Assembly: GCA_025201765.1 (NCBI GenBank)
Contig: MU623459.1
Location: 52,818-116,817, forward strand
DNA from: Daldinia sp. FL1419
Taxonomy: Eukaryota > Ascomycota > Sordariomycetes > Xylariales > Hypoxylaceae
DNA: 64,000 nt
Direction of reading: 5' to 3'
In this document: positions 59,129 to 64,000 of the stretch, piece by piece
Layout: each line of letters begins with the position of its first letter
Position numbering within the stretch: the first letter of the stretch is position 1
Translations under genes and position numbers: made by a program
Notes under the pieces: generated by a model
What the model was told of the DNA's origin: nothing
What the model saw: the letters and a program-made list of their open reading frames with translations, nothing else
The model's database searches: none

Positions 59129-60961
59129 CTACAATATCCTATTTCTAATTTTCTCCCATGCCGGAGCCTGTTGTACGTTTTCCATTACTGATTTAAATGA
59201 CCACTGCGTTTGATCGTCCGTATACCCTAGCTCTATGATAGAAAACACAATAATTACAAAACCTAACAATGGAAATGAGAGCGCAATGTATACCCAGAAT
59301 AGCGAGCTTCCTGGAAGATAACTGATATGCAAGAATATTTTGAGGTTAGCTACTAAGGCTCAACTTGCTCCTTATAATTTGATAGGTTTATTATAGAATT
59401 AGAAGTGTCCCAGAAAATAAAGACGGTGTGACTTACTGTGAAATGTTAGCCATGAAAAAAACCAAGGAGCCTAGGCTATTATTGCTAGGTTAAGAGGACA
59501 GACAAGGTGTTATACATACCGAATCTGCCATGCTAAAGATAGAGGCCGAGAACGACAATGGGAGGAATATAATACCTAAGACTGTGAGAGCCTTAACACT
59601 CCTGGCCTCACGACCTGCGCGCTCTGCTTCCTGGAGCGATAATTCCCCTGTCTTAAGAGAGACGCGGTTACCTGCAAGGCTAGCCAAGGTGTTTATAGCA
59701 CTGCCCAGTTCGTTTACACGTTTCTCAATTTGGTGATAGCGTAGTAACAAGTGCTGGAAGTCAGCAGTACTATCAGTCCAACCCTCGATACGGCTAGTAT
59801 CAGGGTAGCGCGCAAGAGGAACTCCCAGCTGTAACATGGTTCCTCCTAGATCATCTTGGTACTCACCAACCCGACGCTTCCACGACTGTACATCACTCCA
59901 GATCTCCTCGGCTGTAGAAACGCCAAAGGGGGTTAGATCACGTCTTCTTGACAAATGCCATAATACGACCTCGGTATTATTCTGCAAGAATTCAGCTAGC
60001 TTGAGATAGTGGCTAGCAATAATTTTCTCAACGAAGATTCGCAGCGACTTGGGATGACCGAGGTCTAACGCGTTGGAGTGATTTTTTAAGTAGAACAATA
60101 AGTCCTCGAGGAGACATGTCCTGGGTGGTCCGGACTGCACTTTCATCTGATTTGATAGAGGCACGAAATCTATATATCCCCAGTTGAAATGACTCGTTAC
60201 GACGTCGAAACCCGATCGCCCCGTATGGTCTGTGAGAATCCGACGAATAGGAGGATCACATATTATGAGACCTAACATAATCAGCGATATCATTCTAATA
60301 TAACGCTTCGCCAGCACGCAAGGCACGCAGAAATGGGGGAGTACGCACATTTCCAGCCACCAGAGTCCGTAGCTTTACTCCAAAACGTACACTTGCGCCT
60401 AGTAACACCTACTTTGGACATCTCGCCCATAAGCCTAGTTACAGCAATATGCCGCCCGGACGTGTCGCAGAGACAGCGGAACCCGGTTGGCCTTTGCGAG
60501 AGAACTAATGGCTCGTGATACTTGAGGGAGACGTGGTCTCTCCCGTGAATCGCCGATGGTAAGAACGGGAGACCTCCATTTTCCCCGGTCTGCCTATCGC
60601 TAAGAGGAGTCAACCTCTCGTGGTCTACAAATAGGGAGGGATGGAGTTCAAAATGACTCCCAAGGACGCGAACAAAATCGATGGAGAGCCCCTCGAGTAG
60701 GTACACAGAGCGCGAGGAGGAGTTGGCTGATAGCTTTTCCTGTGCTAGGCTGGATGCGAGAAGAGACGCGTCGGTGTACTGAGTAGGTGGACTAACGGAT
60801 CCATCCGGGCTGAACCGAAGCGCAACAACCCGGACCTTGGCCCGAGACCATGGTTTCCAAACTTTCGCTGACGGTCGTGGTCTATTCAAAATTGACCTCC
60901 TTATCCGCGGGTCGCTCGCACACAGCGATCTGATCAACTCTTCGTACCTCTCCTCCGTCAT
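59129..60961 (-). CDS. CorA-like Mg2+ transporter-like membrane protein; 3' exon structure unclear
   Basis: Exon 1 (60961-60349) and exon 2 (60271 to about 59516) join cleanly over a 77 bp intron (GTGCGTAC donor, TTATGTTAG acceptor) to read GGWKCLIICDPP. The soluble part has the layout of fungal CorA-like proteins: FEEL-type front, HFNWGYIDFVPL and long helices (RYHQIEKRVNELGSAINTLA). The first membrane span is LTVLGIIFLPLSFSASIFSM. The second (FWVYIALSFPLLGFVIIVFS) lies in the final frame, 59332-59129, but no simple splice joins it: the donor after MADS (GTATGT) and the acceptor CATATCAG leave the frame off by one. A middle exon, or a frameshift, is needed. The GMN motif of true CorA channels was not seen. 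These proteins often stand near HET/NACHT genes, but their function is unknown. Confidence 0.75.
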
Positions 60962-61807
60962 GATGTAGTAGCAGCTCGTATATTCTGGATTAGTGTTAAT
61001 GGATGACTACGGATTAGCGATACTGGAGGCTAGGTAGTTATACCTACATATTTGTAGCTAGTTGATGATTGACTGTTGGTACATAGGATTGGTAAACGGC
61101 ATAATGTATGGGTGATCAATGTCGTCATGAACCACGAACGGGGGCCACGAGTAACTCTACGTATGCCGTAATGTCACTGGTCAAAAGGCTGCAAAAGTCA
61201 GGCTTATCTAGCCCCGGGGATTGGGTACCACTTTGAGAAAAGTGGGAATATATACATACATGGTATGTTGATATATCGTCCGTGTCATCGTCTACCACAA
61301 AACACTAACATCCAACTTGATCAACCGTCGTCACCCAGATCAGTCTAAACCTACCTAGGTAGCTATTCAATAACTTAAATAAATCGTTTAACTACTAGTA
61401 TGAAAACTTCCCAAGTTCGTATATACCCTTACCCTGTCCGTATGCCTACCTGATTTCGCTGCGCTTTTTGAAATACCGTCTACACCCAACCGACCGAAAA
61501 GTGGGGTTACACCGGCGGCGGCGCCGGTGCCGGTGAAAAGTCGCGGGCAGACTAGCAGTAGACAGAGGTCCGAGGACGATCGAAAAAATAGTTAAGCAGC
61601 CAATCAGCTATTATTAGCAGCAAACTTTCCTGAATCTTTTAGCTGGCTTATTCACAGAATACGTTTCGAACATCCCGTGCACCACAACCATGATGGTGAA
61701 TGCGAGGGGTAAGGAAATCAAAGGCCATGTAGCGGAAGGATTTGGGTAGCCAGAACATAGCGGATGACATCTCGCCCGACGAGAAATTCATCGGATTACT
61801 GTACTAA

Positions 61808-62102
61808 TTCGTCGGTAACTTATCTGGACCCCAAAGTATATTCGGTATTAGGTACCAAACATATGTTGACGATGTCCTGCCGCGCAAACACGGCCTCCCA
61901 GAAGAATTCCGTGATATCGAGATTGAAATTAACCATATTAGAAAAGATATGATGGACGATATGTTCTCGCATCTAGACGATAAACTTGGATCCCATTTGG
62001 AGAAAATCCAGAATTCCGTTTTCAGGGAAAAGGAGGAGACCAAGGGACTGGTCGAATCTATTGACCTCCTAGACGAGTTTGGGATATTATCTCCCAGCTA
62101 AT
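61808..62102 (+). pseudogene. Gene relic with helical, charged protein-like frame
   Basis: An open frame of about 97 codons without ATG ends at a TAA. It has coding-like composition and a strongly amphipathic, coiled-coil-like character (LPEEFRDIEIEINHIRKDMM, then MFSHLDDKLGSHLEKIQNSV and LVESIDLLDEFGIL). Stops lie just upstream in the same frame. It resembles the middle of a larger protein that has lost both ends. I do not recognise the family. The neighbouring frames are less convincing. Confidence 0.35.
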
Positions 62103-63884
62103 CGATCTCTGCTTGGATTTCGAGTGGCAGGGCTACCATTTCGAACTCGGGATTCTTGATTAACCTCCTCAGAAGTAGCAATATGCGGATATGAATGGGC
62201 AAGACGTTCGGCCTTTGACTAACCAATGCGCGCCCTTTAATTATCACCAACGTGTGGGGGTACACGCCAGTTTGGGTGGTTTCATTGTGATGACTGGTAG
62301 TCGACACCTAGTACGTGGTCATTTTGATATGGAGCCCCCTAGGACACTTAGACCGGGTCAAGTACGGATCATCTCGACCTCATTGGATGCGACAGGAAAT
62401 ATAGTGGATATGTGTACAGTTAGCAACAGGACTAGGAGATATCACGATATTCTTACTTGGACGATAGCGGAACATACCTCGAACTTTAGATCCCAAGTGG
62501 GCATTCCTCATCGGAACCAGTCCTTAGGGATAGTCAACGTCTCAGTTGATGTCGTTATCTGGGGTAGTATGGGTTCAATAGTAATGATATTTGGCGATTG
62601 TTTTGACTAGGCATAGCCCGGTAGGGAGGAACGTGTCTAGGTATTACGTGTCGTGCTGAATATAATGAGGCGTGTGGCATGAACTTCAGAAACCTTCAGA
62701 AACCGTCATATTTACTTCACGAACTCGAATGCTAAACTTTGCTCGGCCCTTTCCATCTTACCAAAGTCTCTTAGCCATGTAGATTATGCGCTGGTAGCGT
62801 ACAGGATACACGTACATAGGTAGGTAGTTACGCCACTCTAGAGTTTGTCGTCTGTAAATAACAGCAGGATAACCATCCAATAACATTCGCTGTCGAGGAT
62901 ACCAATAATACCGCGACATTACACATAGTAAGGCTACGTCTGGATCCATAATTGCAGTAAGGGAGTTGGGAGCTAGGGTAAGATCCGATATGCGGAAGCG
63001 GGCATAGGCGATGAGGATCGAAGATTACCTTCACTGCTGCGTTTGCTCGATCTTTTTTCATTTGGCTAAGACTTGCCAAGATGGTCGAGTTCCGCGCCAG
63101 CACGAACAGCTGGCGGATATACCGAACGGTTCGGAATACGGAAGAGTAATGCCGAACCATACCAAGCCATGAAACAGGCTGCCTGATGATTCGACGCGCT
63201 CAAGATAGATTAGCTGTCTAGGCTGTAACCCTAGCTTTCCACCTCGAATACCGACTCGGGGACTTCCAGCCTTAGAATATATTAATATTTGACGGGTAAT
63301 TGCAGGAGTATCATGCATGACCAAGTTATCAAGAGGTAGAGATCGGACAATATTGGTGAAATACGAGTAAAGAATTGTACTATGTGCTAGAATGTCAAAC
63401 TTGCGGAAATTTAAAGACGATGGCACGTTTTCTATACTTTTTTGGCAATCTATCTGACAGCTATATAAATGTGAGCGTCTTAAAGACTTAAAAGAAGACC
63501 AGGGTATGTTATAGTATCATAGTGCCACCGAACGCATGCTGCAGTGTTAGATGGGAGCGATAAGATCGCGTCTAATATCTGATCAAATCGCCGGATGAAT
63601 ACCATTTATCGACGTTACAGTTACATTAGTGGATCGGGATATCCGACACGTCATTTTGAATTTCCTGCATGCAAGATAGGTTCTATTAGAGCGCGGCCCG
63701 AGATCTACTTCGCCATGACCTGCACGCCCGAGGCAAACCCGGCACGGCATATTGGCCTAACCGCCACGATTTCCTTGCGTCACGGCACAGCCATCAGAGA
63801 AAGAGAAATTCCCACAAACCACACCTTACGGAGCCTTGGAGGCACAAGCCTTATCGGCAAACTACGTGGCTATGTCGGGTTTGC

Positions 63885-63965
63885 GGGGGGGGGGGGGGGG
63901 GGGGGGGGGGGTGTTTGAGAGAAAAACACCCGTAGACACAAAAAAAAAAAAAAAAGGGGGGGGGG
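63885..63965. repeat. G27, A16 and G10 homopolymer block near the right end
   Basis: A run of 27 G is followed after 28 bases by 16 A and directly by 10 G. Such runs do not occur elsewhere in the window. They look like a low-quality contig end rather than natural sequence. Confidence 0.85.
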
Positions 63966-64000
63966 ATATAAACAAACACAACCCAAAGGTTATTTAATTT

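Larger units (their letters stand above)
60962..64000. other. Right-end region: spacer, gene relics and homopolymer-rich end
   Basis: It holds the CorA-like gene promoter, with a G+C-rich inverted repeat CACCGGC..GCCGGTG near 61510-61530, the relic frame listed next, and weak frames at 62191-62610 (plus), 63058-63426 (minus) and 63595-63918 (plus) without domain signal. The last 120 bases are homopolymers. Confidence 0.45.

Noticed and set aside
63058..63426. Minus-strand frame of 122 codons near the right end
   Set aside because: Plausible length but no recognisable block, and it overlaps another frame. Support is too weak for a gene call.

Overview
The window is nuclear DNA of a filamentous ascomycete (Pezizomycotina). 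The genes carry short introns of about 47-170 bp with GTRNGT donors and CTAAC-like branch sites. The gene content is also fungal: a reducing polyketide synthase, a Zn2Cys6 regulator, WetA, a GH11 xylanase, NACHT and HET genes, and Argonaute. Intergenic DNA is A+T-rich, long, and dotted with TAGG/CCTA palindromic tracts. I could not name a genus.

Layout. (1) 1-16.4 kb looks like the edge of a secondary-metabolite locus. It holds the N-terminal two thirds of a highly reducing PKS (minus strand, cut by the window start), a divergent extended-SDR ketoreductase, an MFS monocarboxylate-type transporter, then a 4.3 kb A+T-rich gap and a Zn2Cys6 transcription factor. (2) 16.4-24.2 kb holds the conidiation regulator wetA with a long upstream region, convergent with a secreted GH11 xylanase, followed by a small gene relic. 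(3) 24.2-39.8 kb is a run of self/non-self-type genes: a repeat-less NACHT STAND protein, a HET-domain protein, an Argonaute predicted to be slicer-competent, a decayed HET-like gene with several stops and frameshifts, and a MYND-type gene broken by one stop. (4) 40.3-61 kb is mostly ordinary: a G+C-rich zinc-binding-type oxidoreductase, a 1751-residue disordered protein, an IFRD-family protein, a tail-anchored FHA protein and a CorA-like membrane protein. (5) 61-64 kb holds relic-like reading frames, and it ends in G27, A16 and G10 homopolymers that look like a contig-end artefact.

How the genes may work together. PKS, ketoreductase, transporter and regulator fit one biosynthetic cluster, most of which lies to the left. 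The NACHT, HET and Argonaute genes sit head-to-tail on the minus strand and flank decayed relatives. This is the most unusual neighbourhood here: it puts an RNA-silencing effector inside a block of incompatibility or immune-type genes. Exon structures were read by hand from splice signals. Every multi-exon model listed keeps an open frame, except the 3' end of the CorA-like gene.
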